A stretch of 64,000 bases of DNA from Prochlorococcus sp. AG-459-B06 (GTDB lineage: Bacteria > Cyanobacteriota > Cyanobacteriia > PCC-6307 > Cyanobiaceae), in contig QCQY01000002.1 of the NCBI GenBank assembly GCA_003209475.1, forward strand, positions 29,199 to 93,198. The letters are read 5' to 3'. Position numbers and translations under genes: made by a program. Every line of letters starts with the position of its first letter. The stretch's first letter is position 1. Shown here piece after piece: positions 13,097 to 23,718 of the stretch. The notes under the pieces are model-generated. The model did no database searches and was not told where the DNA came from. It was given only the letters and a program-made list of their open reading frames with translations.

Positions 13097-14719
13097 ATGA
13101 ATTTTAATTTGAAGTTAAAAAAATTTAATAACAAAAATTACCAAAGAAAGCACTATGGGAAAATCCTAACTGTAAGACTGCCGTGTAATCCAATATTTCC
13201 AATAGGACCTATTTATTTAGTTGACCATATTAATAAATGTTCACCAAGTATAGAGCAGCAATTCATTGATTTAGCAATAATTCCATCTAATAAAGTTTCC
13301 AAATATTTATCCAGAAAAATTGATCAATTTAGACCTCATCTAATCATTTTTTCATGGAGAGATATACAAATTTATGCACCTGTTGATGGAAGAAGCGGAA
13401 ATCCCCTACAAAACTCTTTTGAAGTTTTCTACTCAAAAAATATCCTTAAAAAAATTAGAGGTTCATGGGGAGGATTAAAATTAATTGCATCTCATTATGG
13501 AGAAATATATAGAAATACTTCTTTAGTCAAGATGGGACTAAAAAGAGCACAAAAATACAACAAAAATGTAAAAGTAATTTTAGGAGGTGGAGCTGTTAGT
13601 GTTTTCTATGAACAATTAGGTAATCTACTCCCAAAAGGAACTGTTATTTCAGTTGGAGAGGGAGAAAACCTCATAGAAAAAATCATTAGAGGAGATTCAA
13701 TAGAGGAAGAAAGATGTTACATTGCTGGACAAAAACCTCGGAACAAATTAATACATGAACAACCTTCAGGCACTTTTAAAACTGCCTGTAATTATGAATA
13801 TATTAAATCAATATGGTCTGATTTCAATTGGTATATTGAAGGTGGAGACTACTACGTAGGGGTGCAAACAAAAAGAGGATGTCCTCATAATTGTTGTTTC
13901 TGTGTTTATACAGTTGTGGAGGGGAAGCAGGTTCGCGTTAATCCTGTCAACGAAGTAATCAAAGAAATGAAGCAATTATATGATCTTGGCGTAAGGGGAT
14001 TTTGGTTCACAGATGCACAGTTTATTCCAGCCAAAAAACATATTGAAGATGCAAAAACACTTTTGAAAGCAATTAAAAATCAAGGCTGGGACGATATTAA
14101 TTGGGCTGCCTACATCAGAGCAGATAATATTGATGCTGAGCTAGCTCAGCTTATGGTTGATACGGGTATGAGCTATTTTGAAATAGGTATCACGTCGGGA
14201 TCTCAAGAACTTGTTAGAAAAATGAGATTAGCATATGACCTTGAAACTGTATTAAATAATTGCAGAATGCTAGTTAAATCAGGTTTCAAGAATCATGTTT
14301 CAGTCAATTATTCATTTAATGTTCTTGATGAAACGCCCAACACCATAAGACAAACAATTGCTTACCATAGAGAACTAGAAAATATTTTTGGTAAAGGCTT
14401 AGTTGATCCAGCCATATTCTTTATAGGTTTGCAACCTCATACTCTTCTTGAGAAGTATGCCTTGGATCATAAAATTTTGAAACCAAATTATAATCCAATG
14501 AGCATGATGCCCTGGACAGCGAGAAAACTGCTTTGGAATCCAGGCTCATTAGGAAAAAAACTTGGTCAGGTTTGCTTAGAAGCTTTTGATAATCAAGAAG
14601 ATGAATTTGGCAAAACAGTTATCGACATTCTTGAGAGGGAATATGGTAAGTCTTCCTTAAAAGAATCCTTAAAAGTCCGTCCCTTATCAGAAAGGAAATT
14701 AGCTCATTCTAAAAAATAA
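13097..14719 (+). CDS. Radical SAM protein with N-terminal B12-binding-like region
   Basis: GCPHNCCFCVYTVVEGKQVR (CxxxCxxC); B12-fold-like N-terminus (KVILGGGAVS...GEGENLIEKII). Confidence 0.85.
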   Translation: MNFNLKLKKFNNKNYQRKHYGKILTVRLPCNPIFPIGPIYLVDHINKCSPSIEQQFIDLAIIPSNKVSKYLSRKIDQFRPHLIIFSWRDIQIYAPVDGRSGNPLQNSFEVFYSKNILKKIRGSWGGLKLIASHYGEIYRNTSLVKMGLKRAQKYNKNVKVILGGGAVSVFYEQLGNLLPKGTVISVGEGENLIEKIIRGDSIEEERCYIAGQKPRNKLIHEQPSGTFKTACNYEYIKSIWSDFNWYIEGGDYYVGVQTKRGCPHNCCFCVYTVVEGKQVRVNPVNEVIKEMKQLYDLGVRGFWFTDAQFIPAKKHIEDAKTLLKAIKNQGWDDINWAAYIRADNIDAELAQLMVDTGMSYFEIGITSGSQELVRKMRLAYDLETVLNNCRMLVKSGFKNHVSVNYSFNVLDETPNTIRQTIAYHRELENIFGKGLVDPAIFFIGLQPHTLLEKYALDHKILKPNYNPMSMMPWTARKLLWNPGSLGKKLGQVCLEAFDNQEDEFGKTVIDILEREYGKSSLKESLKVRPLSERKLAHSKK

Positions 14720-14731
14720 ATTCAACCGTTA

Positions 14732-15049
14732 TTAATCCTCTTTCTCAATTGAACTAGAAATTCCTTTAGATTTTAATGATTCTGAGTAAAATTCTGCTGG
14801 CTCTAAATCACAAACAATTACCAAACCTACACCCGTATTGTGTGCCTCAAGCATTATGGCGATAGCATCTTGTTCGCTTAATTGCGGCACAACCTCTCGT
14901 AGTGAAATAGTTACATACTCCATGGAATTAACTGGGTCATTATGAAGCAAGACCTTATATTTTGGAGATTTATTTTTTAATTCAGCAGGTTTCTTTTCAA
15001 TCACTGCTGAATTATTACTTACACTTTGTTCGAACTTTATGGATAGCAT
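14732..15049 (-). CDS. clpS: ATP-dependent Clp protease adaptor ClpS
   Basis: YKVLLHNDPVNSMEYV...LEAHNTGVGLVIVCDLEPAEFYSESL. Confidence 0.93.
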   Translation of the reverse strand: MLSIKFEQSVSNNSAVIEKKPAELKNKSPKYKVLLHNDPVNSMEYVTISLREVVPQLSEQDAIAIMLEAHNTGVGLVIVCDLEPAEFYSESLKSKGISSSIEKED

Positions 15050-15082
15050 TAAAATTTTTTAGAGTCTAAATTGTATTAATAA

Positions 15083-16309
15083 TTATATATTAATTATTCT
15101 TTCCATTGCATCAATGACGTTTGATCTTGAGTTAAATGCTGACAAACGAAAATAACCTTCTCCTGATAATCCAAATCCGCTCCCAGGTGTTCCAACTACA
15201 CTGACTTTTTGCAGAAGGAAATCAAAAAAGTCCCAAGATGTCATTTGATCAGGAACTTTAATCCAGATATAAGGAGCATTGTCCCCGCCATAAACTTTAT
15301 ATCCTGCATTCTGAAGTTTATTTTTCATGATTTTTGCATTTTCCATATAAAAATCAATTAAACTTTTCACCTGTTTCTTCCCTTCAAGAGAATAAACAGC
15401 CTCTGCTCCTCTCTGAACCACATAACTTACTCCATTGAATTTTGTAGATTGTCGCCTATTCCAAAGAGGCCATAACTCTATTTCTTCATTTGTTGAGCTC
15501 AAACCTTTGAGATTTTTTGGTATTACTGTAAGAGCACATCTAACTCCAGTGAATCCAGCGTTCTTTGAAAAAGATCTAAATTCAATAGCACAATTCTTCG
15601 CTCCCTCAATCTCATAAATTGAATGTGGAATATCATTATCTTGAATAAATGCTTCATAAGCTGAATCAAAAAGTATCAGAGATTTGTTTTGAAGAGCATA
15701 GTCAACCCACTTTTTCAATTCTTTTTTAGTGATAGTTGCTCCGGTCGGATTATTAGGAAAACAAAGATATAAAATATCAATTTTTTTTTCAGGTAGTTTT
15801 GGCAGAAAATTGTTCCCCTCGTTTATTGCAAGATATGTTAATCCTTGATAAGTTCCATTTTCAAGAGCATCTCCAGTTCTGCCTGTCATAACATTACTAT
15901 CTACATAAACAGGGTAAACAGGATCTGTTACAGCAATTGAATTATCTTTGCCAAGAATATCTAAAATATTGCTACTATCGCATTTAGAACCATCTGAAAC
16001 AAAGATTTCTTCAGGCGAAATTTGACAGCCTCTTGAAATAAAATCATGCTCAGATATTTTTTCTCTCAGCCAAGAATAACCTTGTTCTGGTCCATAACCT
16101 CTAAAACCATCTGTTGTACCCATTTCATCTAAAGCTTTACCCATAGCCTCTATGCATGCTCTAGGTAATGGTTCTGTAACATCTCCAATGCCCAGCTTAA
16201 TAATTTCAGCACTCTTATTTGATTGAGAATATATTTTTACCCTTTTAGCAATTTCAGGGAATAAATAGCCTGCTTTGAGTTTTAAATAATTTTCGTTTAC
16301 TTGAACCAC
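15083..16309 (-). CDS. dapL: LL-diaminopimelate aminotransferase
   Basis: 408 aa PLP aminotransferase; [36 protein letters not shown]. Confidence 0.95.
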   Translation of the reverse strand: MVQVNENYLKLKAGYLFPEIAKRVKIYSQSNKSAEIIKLGIGDVTEPLPRACIEAMGKALDEMGTTDGFRGYGPEQGYSWLREKISEHDFISRGCQISPEEIFVSDGSKCDSSNILDILGKDNSIAVTDPVYPVYVDSNVMTGRTGDALENGTYQGLTYLAINEGNNFLPKLPEKKIDILYLCFPNNPTGATITKKELKKWVDYALQNKSLILFDSAYEAFIQDNDIPHSIYEIEGAKNCAIEFRSFSKNAGFTGVRCALTVIPKNLKGLSSTNEEIELWPLWNRRQSTKFNGVSYVVQRGAEAVYSLEGKKQVKSLIDFYMENAKIMKNKLQNAGYKVYGGDNAPYIWIKVPDQMTSWDFFDFLLQKVSVVGTPGSGFGLSGEGYFRLSAFNSRSNVIDAMERIINI

Positions 16310-16386
16310 TTTAGATAAAAAATTTCACCAATATTAGAATAATGTATTAACGTGCTTTAGTGGTGATTAGATGTTAATATTATCTT

Positions 16387-16418
16387 AGTTATGATTAATT
16401 TAAGAGATAATCATAGCT
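16387..16418 (+). promoter_or_regulatory. Hairpin in rne upstream region (11-bp stem, 10-nt loop)
   Basis: AGTTATGATTA (16387-16397) / TAATCATAGCT (16408-16418), one U.G wobble on the + strand. Confidence 0.6.
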
Positions 16419-16438
16419 GTAAAATCAATTTCAATCAG

Positions 16439-16581
16439 TTTGAAAATCGTTTAAAGCTTTATAAATAGCAGAATTTGATCACTATTAACTTTATCAATTT
16501 TTAAAAAGTAAACAATAATAGCCAAAAAAATTGCTCTATTAAAAGATAAAATCTAATTCTTTAATTTAGACGATTTTCAAA
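16439..16581 (+). promoter_or_regulatory. Long-range 17-bp stem in rne 5' leader
   Basis: TTTGAAAATCGTTTAAA (16439-16455) pairs with TTTAGACGATTTTCAAA (16565-16581), 16 Watson-Crick pairs plus one U.G; ends 24 nt before the rne ATG. Confidence 0.65.
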
Positions 16582-16605
16582 ATTCAAACATTCAGAATCA
16601 ATTAT

Positions 16606-18426
16606 ATGTCTCAGCAAATTATCATCGCTGAGCAGGCTCGAATAGCAGCACTACTCACAGATGATCGAGTTGATGAATTAATCGTCGCACAAGGTCAATA
16701 TCAAATTGGCGATATTTTTTTAGGAACAGTTGAAAATGTTCTCCCTGGCATTGATGCCGCTTTTATAAATATTGGTGAAAGTGAGAAAAATGGATTCATC
16801 CATGTTTCAGATTTAGGTCCACTTAGACTTAAAAAAGGGACATTTGGAATAACTGAATTACTAGAACCAAAACAAAAAGTTCTAGTACAGGTAATAAAGG
16901 AACCTACAGGATCTAAAGGTCCCAGACTAAGCGGAAGTATTTCAATCCCAGGAAAATACTTGATATTACAGCCATATGGCCAAGGTGTAAATATTTCAAG
17001 AAAAATAAATACAGAAACAGAACGAAGTCGTTTAAAAGCACTTGGGGTTTTAATAAAACCACCCAGCACAGGCTTGTTATTTAGAACAGAGGCTGAAAAA
17101 ATAAAAGAAGAACTTCTAATTGAAGATTTAGAACAATTAATTCAACTATGGGAAAAAGTACTAAAAGTTTCTGAAGCTTCTAATCCGCCAAATTTAATAA
17201 AAAGAGATGATGATTTTTCTCTTAAGATCTTAAGAGATCATATTAAAGAATCAACTAAAAGCATAATTATTGATAGTAAATTTTCAGTTGCAAAGGCAAA
17301 AGATTTTTTAATAAATTATGAATCTGATATAGATATTGAATTTCACGATAACAGTTTAAACCAACATATTTTCGAAAAGTACGAAATTAAGAAAACAATT
17401 CAAAAAGCTCTCCAGCCGAGAGTGGATCTTCCTTCAGGAGGTTATATCATTATCGAACCTACTGAAGCTTTAACAGTAATCGATGTAAACTCTGGATCAT
17501 TTACAAGATCCGCAAACTCAAGACAAACCGTTTTGTGGACAAACTGCGAAGCAGCAGTTGAAATCTCAAGGCAAATGAAATTAAGAAATATTGGTGGAGT
17601 TATAGTAATAGATTTTATTGATATGGAGTCTAGAAGAGATCAATTTCAGTTACTTGAGCATTTTACCTCAGCAATAAAAGATGATTCTGCTAGGCCTCAA
17701 ATAGCTCAGCTTACTGAATTAGGCTTAGTAGAGTTAACCAGAAAAAGACAAGGTCAAAATATATATGAATTATTTGGTAAAAAGTGTTCTACATGCGATG
17801 GGACCGGACATGTAGAAAATATATTAAATCACGAAATTTCTAACTTAAAAATTAAAAATGTTGAAAATAAATCTAATCAATCAAATAATTTAAAATCTTT
17901 AAATTCAGATACTTCTCAATCAACTCATGAGCAGGAAAAAATAATTGACAAGGAATTAATTAACTCAAAAGATCTAAGTAAAGAGAATTCCTCTAATAAA
18001 AAAGAAAAAGAAAATGATAATTTGAACCAATTAAATGCAAAAGAAAAAAATATAATAACAGTTGATCTTACAAATGAAGAAAAAATTGTTTTCAGTGAAT
18101 TAGGAATTAATCCACTTATAAAGTTAGGTAAAGAATATCTCACCAGCAATAATTTTGTGCTTTTAAAAGAAAGTAATAAAGAAACGGAAAAACTCTTAGA
18201 TAATAAAAAAACCAAAGCAAAACAAATTAAAAAAATCTCAAAATCGGGAGAAGAAAAGATTCAAATTAAAATTGAAGCAAATGCAAATTCTAAAGATAAA
18301 TCAACAAATATAACCAATGAAAAAAATGAAGTTTTATTTACAGATAAAAAGGATGAAATTGAACTTACGGATGAGCTAAACAATACAAGAAAAAAAAGAA
18401 GAAGATCTTCAGCGAGCATTGAATAA
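16606..18426 (+). CDS. rne: Ribonuclease E/G
   Basis: S1-like N-term, [52 protein letters not shown], zinc-link [10 protein letters not shown]. Confidence 0.97.
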   Translation: MSQQIIIAEQARIAALLTDDRVDELIVAQGQYQIGDIFLGTVENVLPGIDAAFINIGESEKNGFIHVSDLGPLRLKKGTFGITELLEPKQKVLVQVIKEPTGSKGPRLSGSISIPGKYLILQPYGQGVNISRKINTETERSRLKALGVLIKPPSTGLLFRTEAEKIKEELLIEDLEQLIQLWEKVLKVSEASNPPNLIKRDDDFSLKILRDHIKESTKSIIIDSKFSVAKAKDFLINYESDIDIEFHDNSLNQHIFEKYEIKKTIQKALQPRVDLPSGGYIIIEPTEALTVIDVNSGSFTRSANSRQTVLWTNCEAAVEISRQMKLRNIGGVIVIDFIDMESRRDQFQLLEHFTSAIKDDSARPQIAQLTELGLVELTRKRQGQNIYELFGKKCSTCDGTGHVENILNHEISNLKIKNVENKSNQSNNLKSLNSDTSQSTHEQEKIIDKELINSKDLSKENSSNKKEKENDNLNQLNAKEKNIITVDLTNEEKIVFSELGINPLIKLGKEYLTSNNFVLLKESNKETEKLLDNKKTKAKQIKKISKSGEEKIQIKIEANANSKDKSTNITNEKNEVLFTDKKDEIELTDELNNTRKKRRRSSASIE

Positions 18427-19000
18427 AGTATTCGAAGTTGGAATAGATGAAGTTGGAAAGGGAGCAATTTTTGGTCCAGTTTTTGCAGCAGCTGTAGTAT
18501 TGACTGAAAAAAATAAATTCATCCTAAAACAATATGGCATAAAAGATAGTAAAAAACTAACTCCCAAAAAAAGAAAATTACTTTTACCAAAAATTTTATT
18601 ACTCTCTTCAGATTATGGAATTGGGCAATCTTCGGCCAGAGAAATAGATAAGTTAGGTATCAGAGTTGCGACAGAACTTTCAATGATAAGAGCTTTAAAA
18701 AAATTAAAAGAAAAGCCATCTGAATTAATAATTGATGGTCCCTTATTATTAAGGCCATGGAACGGAATTCAGAAAAACATAGTATCTGGAGACTCAAAGT
18801 TTATCTCGATAGCTTCAGCAAGCATACTTGCCAAAGTTTCTCGCGACAATCTAATGGAAAGGTTAGAAAAAAAATACTCAGGATACTTGATATTTAAAAA
18901 TAAAGGTTACGGAACCAGAGAGCATCTTTCGTTAATCAAGAAAAATGGGAAAACAAAACTTCATAGGAAAAGTTTTTTAAAAAAATCAAATCTTATTTAA
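18419..19000 (+). CDS. rnhB: Ribonuclease HII (TTG start, overlaps rne end)
   Basis: [42 protein letters not shown]. Confidence 0.94.
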   Translation: MNKVFEVGIDEVGKGAIFGPVFAAAVVLTEKNKFILKQYGIKDSKKLTPKKRKLLLPKILLLSSDYGIGQSSAREIDKLGIRVATELSMIRALKKLKEKPSELIIDGPLLLRPWNGIQKNIVSGDSKFISIASASILAKVSRDNLMERLEKKYSGYLIFKNKGYGTREHLSLIKKNGKTKLHRKSFLKKSNLI

Positions 19001-19504
19001 TTTACACCAATCTAAAAAATCTTTTACGAGTTGCTGTTGAACCCTTGACTTTATACCCAACAGAATCCCATTCAATACCGAATGACCAGTAGTTTCCAAA
19101 ATTTTCCTTGGTACTAGTTTCAGTAGAGGGGGTTGGCTTACAGATACCCCAAGAAGCGCTTCACCTTCTAAACCTATATCAGTTGCTTCCAAATTCGCTT
19201 TCAAAATAAGATTAAAATCATCTATCATCCCCAAACCATCCAATGTACTTTCAAGGGCACTCATTTTTAAAATTCCATCTTTATTTTCTACCGCAATTGA
19301 GACAACAGGGTTAATATCTAATTGAAAAACCTTAAAACTTGTTACTGTATACTTATATCTACCTACCCCTTCTGGTACTAATTTTTTGGAGTCAAGCATT
19401 GCTCCAACAACTCTTTCTTCTTCCAAAAGATATTTAGAAAGATATTCTTTATTACGTTTTACAGAAAGCTTGAGTTTCTGTTTAGCATCAAAAGACAATA
19501 GCAT
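18986..19504 (-). CDS. DUF1997 family protein
   Basis: 172 aa, cyanobacterial/plastid conserved family-like sequence. Confidence 0.7.
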   Translation of the reverse strand: MLLSFDAKQKLKLSVKRNKEYLSKYLLEEERVVGAMLDSKKLVPEGVGRYKYTVTSFKVFQLDINPVVSIAVENKDGILKMSALESTLDGLGMIDDFNLILKANLEATDIGLEGEALLGVSVSQPPLLKLVPRKILETTGHSVLNGILLGIKSRVQQQLVKDFLDWCKLNKI

Positions 19505-19556
19505 TTTCTATATTCCTCCAATGCTAATTTGATCTCTTTTTTTTTTACAATTAATC

Positions 19557-20402
19557 ATGCGCAAACAAGTTGCATATTTAGGCCCTCAAGGAACATACGC
19601 AGAAAAAGCAGCCAATATATTATCAAAGCTTGCCAATTTTCAGACACCTATATTTGTACCATGTAATGGGTTACAATCGGTCATTAAATCAATAGCGTAC
19701 AACAATTGTGATGCTGCTGTAGTACCTATAGAAAATTCTGTGGAAGGGGGAGTTACAGCTACTCTGGATGCCCTTTGGAAATTTCCTGAAATTTTTATAA
19801 ATAAAGCAATTGTTTTACCTATAAAACATGCATTAATTAGTGATGGGGAACTTTCAAACATTTCAGAAGTATTATCTCATCCTCAAGCATTAGCTCAATG
19901 TGCAGAATGGTTATCTGAAAATCTTCCAAATGCAATTCCTCTCCCAACAAATTCAACATCAGAAGCTGTCAATATGATAAAGGGGAGTAAATTCAGAGCT
20001 GCTATCGGTTCAAAATCGTTAATTCAAATCGGAGGACTTAAAGAATTAGCCTTTCCTATTAATGACGTTCCAGGTAATTGCACGAGATTTGTTTTATTGA
20101 GCAAGGAATCAAATTCAAATTTAGCTAATATTGCCAGTTTTGCTTTCTCATTAATTTCAAATAAACCTGGTGCTTTGCTTAAAGCTTTAAATTATATTGC
20201 AGATTTTGGATTTAATATGAGTAAAATTGAATCTAGACCTTCAAAAAGAGAATTAGGCGAGTACATAATTTATGTTGATTTAGAAATCAATAATCAAAAT
20301 AATACTAAAAATTTTCTTAAATTAAAAAATAAGCTAAAGCCACTATGCAAGAATTTTGTAGATTTTGGAAATTATTTTTCTGAAAATGTTGAACTAGATT
20401 AA
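19557..20402 (+). CDS. pheA: Prephenate dehydratase
   Basis: VAYLGPQGTYAEKAA, VVPIENSVEGGVTATLDAL, ACT domain SKIESRPSKRELGEYIIYVD. Confidence 0.95.
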   Translation: MRKQVAYLGPQGTYAEKAANILSKLANFQTPIFVPCNGLQSVIKSIAYNNCDAAVVPIENSVEGGVTATLDALWKFPEIFINKAIVLPIKHALISDGELSNISEVLSHPQALAQCAEWLSENLPNAIPLPTNSTSEAVNMIKGSKFRAAIGSKSLIQIGGLKELAFPINDVPGNCTRFVLLSKESNSNLANIASFAFSLISNKPGALLKALNYIADFGFNMSKIESRPSKRELGEYIIYVDLEINNQNNTKNFLKLKNKLKPLCKNFVDFGNYFSENVELD

Positions 20403-20403
20403 T

Positions 20404-21339
20404 TTATCCTCTACATTTATAAACTCCAAACTCCATTAAACCTTTTCTAAATGCCCAATTCATAAGAAGTATTGTTGGAATCTCTCTAATCGACTTCACT
20501 ATCGCAAATGGGCCAAGTGACAAAATTACGAAGGGTCTTCGAATGCCTTCAATAATAGAGTCGTACCATGAAGGATTAGTATAGGAATTCCAATTTTCAG
20601 AGATAACTCTTCCTGAACTATTTTCGTTAGTTCTAAGAATGTTACTAAATTCGTTAATGCTAATAAAATTAGGATGTACCCATTGTTCAAGTAATTGTTT
20701 AAGAACTAACTTTTCAAAAAATGATGGAGGGTATGCCCCTAGATCTCTTGAGTTCCAATCAGCCAACGCGAAATACCCTCCAGGCCTTAGAATTCTCAGC
20801 ATTTCATCCGCAAACCTAGTTTTATTTTTCATGTGTGCACCAGCCTCAACACTCCAGACGGCATCAAATGATCCATCTTCAAATTTCAAATCCAAAGCAT
20901 CCATAACTTGGAAGTTGCAATTTAGCCCATGAGGAGTAAGTTCTCTTGCTCTTTTAACTTGAGCCGGACTGATAGTAATCCCATTGACATTAAACCCATA
21001 ATATTCTGCAAGAATCCTAGAACTTCCCCCTATTCCACAACCTACATCAAGTATTCTGGATCCCTGTGGTAATTTATCTAAACCACTCCATTTGACTAAT
21101 TCATGAACAAACTGAACTTTAGCCTTTCTAAAATCAATATTTTTTTTCCCTGAGGGATAAAAACCCAAATGTATATGTTCTCCCCATAATCTCTCAAGTA
21201 ATTTATCTTGAGTCCAAGCATCATATGCAGAAGCTACCGTACCGGAAGAAATATATTTTCTAGCATTATTTCTCCAAATTATCGCAAGGACTAGAAATAA
21301 TAAAACTATTAAAAAAAAAGGGGATAATAATGCAGTCAT
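20404..21339 (-). CDS. MPBQ/MSBQ methyltransferase-like SAM methyltransferase (tocopherol/plastoquinone pathway)
   Basis: ILDVGCGIGGSSRILAEYYGFNVNGITISPAQVKRA; N-terminal membrane anchor and C-terminal REIPTILLMNWAFRKGLMEFGVYK resemble the cyanobacterial MPBQ methyltransferase. Confidence 0.85.
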   Translation of the reverse strand: MTALLSPFFLIVLLFLVLAIIWRNNARKYISSGTVASAYDAWTQDKLLERLWGEHIHLGFYPSGKKNIDFRKAKVQFVHELVKWSGLDKLPQGSRILDVGCGIGGSSRILAEYYGFNVNGITISPAQVKRARELTPHGLNCNFQVMDALDLKFEDGSFDAVWSVEAGAHMKNKTRFADEMLRILRPGGYFALADWNSRDLGAYPPSFFEKLVLKQLLEQWVHPNFISINEFSNILRTNENSSGRVISENWNSYTNPSWYDSIIEGIRRPFVILSLGPFAIVKSIREIPTILLMNWAFRKGLMEFGVYKCRG

Positions 21340-21996
21340 TTAATTTTCTTTTATATCAGGAAAACTCTCTTTCAATGCTGTTCTTGCTGCAAGTTGTTTT
21401 CTTGTATGATCAAGCATTTCATATTCTCTTTGCAAACGGGTAAAAGTATTTCTCTCCTCAAGGAGTCTTTGCTGTTCTTCCGCGACAGGACCGCCCAAAT
21501 GAGCTCCTATCCAAAATGATAAATCCATTGCGTTGTCAGGCAATTTATCAGGTAGATTTTTCTTAGTATTAGTCAATTTACTCGTTAAATTAATAACATC
21601 ACTAAGTGCTTCTTTTACTGAATCTTTTAGAGAATCTAATTTTTGAAAGTCATCAATATTATCATCATTAATCCAACTAACCATCGCAGAACAAAATGGG
21701 GCCGAACGGGTAATCTCTAAAACTTGAAATCTTTGTTGACCGAGAGTGATAATATTACTTCTCCCATCCTCTGCAGTTTGATGTTTTAAAATTTGTGCGC
21801 AACAACCAACATTAGCCATAGTTTTAGTAGTTGAATCCCACTTAATCACTCCGAACATAGAATCACTTTCAAGAACGGATTGAAGCATAATCCTATATCT
21901 CGATTCAAAAATATGTAAAGGCAATACTTCTTGAGGGAAAAGGACCACTTCTGGCAAAGGAAATAATGGTAATTCCCTTACTGAGAGTTCTCCCAT
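21340..21996 (-). CDS. LON peptidase substrate-binding domain protein
   Basis: LPLFPLPEVVLFPQEVLPLHIFESRYRIMLQSVLE. Confidence 0.9.
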   Translation of the reverse strand: MGELSVRELPLFPLPEVVLFPQEVLPLHIFESRYRIMLQSVLESDSMFGVIKWDSTTKTMANVGCCAQILKHQTAEDGRSNIITLGQQRFQVLEITRSAPFCSAMVSWINDDNIDDFQKLDSLKDSVKEALSDVINLTSKLTNTKKNLPDKLPDNAMDLSFWIGAHLGGPVAEEQQRLLEERNTFTRLQREYEMLDHTRKQLAARTALKESFPDIKEN

Positions 21997-22052
21997 TTAA
22001 ACCTCATTTCATTTTTTTTATACTAATCAATTTGCGACAGTTTCGGGATTTA

Positions 22053-22373
22053 TTAAAGTTTAACTTCTATATCTACACCACTAGGTAGATCTAGTTTCAT
22101 TAAGGCATCAATAGTTTTTGCAGAAGGACTATAGATATCTATTATTCTTCGATGTGTTCTTGTTTCAAAATGCTCTCTAGAATCTTTATCAACATGTGGT
22201 GATCTTAGGACACAATAAATCTTCCTTTTTGTAGGTAAAGGTATTGGACCTATTGCTGATGCAGAAGTAGTATCAGCAGTCTGGATTATTTTATCGCAAG
22301 ATAAATCGAGCATTCTTCTATCAAATGCTTTAAGCCTTATTCTTATTTTTTGTTGTGCAATTGATGCAGTCAT
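22053..22373 (-). CDS. rpsJ: 30S ribosomal protein S10
   Basis: [44 protein letters not shown]. Confidence 0.97.
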   Translation of the reverse strand: MTASIAQQKIRIRLKAFDRRMLDLSCDKIIQTADTTSASAIGPIPLPTKRKIYCVLRSPHVDKDSREHFETRTHRRIIDIYSPSAKTIDALMKLDLPSGVDIEVKL

Positions 22374-22473
22374 AGTTTTAAATAACTTTTATTGAAGGAT
22401 CATTAATTAAAATGACCCTTATGCATAAACCTATATTAGATGATTGAGGTTAAATTCTTAAAATTCAAATTTA

Positions 22474-23673
22474 TTATTTGAGTATTTTAGAAACAACTCC
22501 AGCACCAATAGTACGTCCACCTTCACGTATTGCGAATCGCATACCTTGTTCAATAGCTACTGGACAAATTAATTCTCCAGTCATCTTAATTCTGTCACCT
22601 GGCATAACCATTTCAACATTAGAACCATCATCTGAGGTAAATGCTGTTATTTGACCTGTCACATCAGTTGTTCTGATATAGAACTGAGGTCTATATCCTG
22701 CAAAGAAAGGCGTATGTCTTCCACCCTCTTCTTTTTTGAGAACATAAACTTCTCCTTCAAACTGAGTATGAGGGGTAATAGATCCTTTCTTCACAAGAAC
22801 CATACCTCTCTCTATATCTTCTTTCTGGACACCCCGTAAAAGCAAACCAACATTATCGCCAGCCATACCTTCGTCGAGAAGTTTTCGGAACATTTCGACT
22901 CCAGTAACAGTTGTTAATCTTGTATCTCTTATTCCAACTATTTCTATTTCTTCTCCAACCTTAACTTTACCTCTCTCAATTCTTCCAGTAGCCACAGTTC
23001 CTCTACCAGTAATCGAGAAAACGTCTTCAACTGCCATCAAGAATGGTTTATCAACTTCTCTTTCTGGTTCGGGAATGCTAGCATCAACTGCTTTCATTAA
23101 TTCTTCAATCTTTGATTCCCAAGTAGAATCACCTTCGAGAGCTTTTAAACCTGAAACTTGAACTATAGGAATGTCATCTCCGGGGAAGTCATAACTATCT
23201 AGTAGTTCCCTAATTTCCATTTCGACAAGTTCAATAATTTCTTCATCATCGACCATATCGCACTTATTGAGAGCAACTACAAGAGCAGGAACTCCAACCT
23301 GTTTAGCTAAGAGAATATGCTCTTTTGTTTGAGCCATAGGACCATCTGTAGCTGCGCAAACTAGGATAGCTCCGTCCATCTGGGCGGCCCCTGTGATCAT
23401 GTTTTTCACATAATCAGCGTGTCCTGGGCAATCGACATGAGCATAATGTCTGCCTTCAGTTTCATATTCAACGTGAGCTGTATTAATGGTAATGCCACGC
23501 TCTCTTTCTTCAGGAGCACCATCAATGTCACCATAGTCTTGAGCTTGAGCTTGACCTTTTTTAGCTAATACATTTGTAATAGCAGCTGTTAGTGTTGTTT
23601 TTCCATGATCAACATGGCCAATAGTACCTATGTTGACATGTGGTTTGTTTCTTTCGAACTTCTCGCGAGCCAT
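22474..23673 (-). CDS. tuf: Elongation factor Tu
   Basis: [43 protein letters not shown]. Confidence 0.99.
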   Translation of the reverse strand: MAREKFERNKPHVNIGTIGHVDHGKTTLTAAITNVLAKKGQAQAQDYGDIDGAPEERERGITINTAHVEYETEGRHYAHVDCPGHADYVKNMITGAAQMDGAILVCAATDGPMAQTKEHILLAKQVGVPALVVALNKCDMVDDEEIIELVEMEIRELLDSYDFPGDDIPIVQVSGLKALEGDSTWESKIEELMKAVDASIPEPEREVDKPFLMAVEDVFSITGRGTVATGRIERGKVKVGEEIEIVGIRDTRLTTVTGVEMFRKLLDEGMAGDNVGLLLRGVQKEDIERGMVLVKKGSITPHTQFEGEVYVLKKEEGGRHTPFFAGYRPQFYIRTTDVTGQITAFTSDDGSNVEMVMPGDRIKMTGELICPVAIEQGMRFAIREGGRTIGAGVVSKILK

Positions 23674-23718
23674 TTTGAATTAAAGAATCGAGGGTTTAAG
23701 GGTGTTTTAGTTTAGAGA

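Noticed and set aside
16701-17069. 122-aa antisense ORF inside rne (and many similar ORF-track entries antisense to strong genes, e.g. 7642-7860, 17925-18215, 43428-43733)
   Set aside because: Low-complexity or reverse-complement translations of conserved genes; no family motifs, no RBS or promoter evidence.
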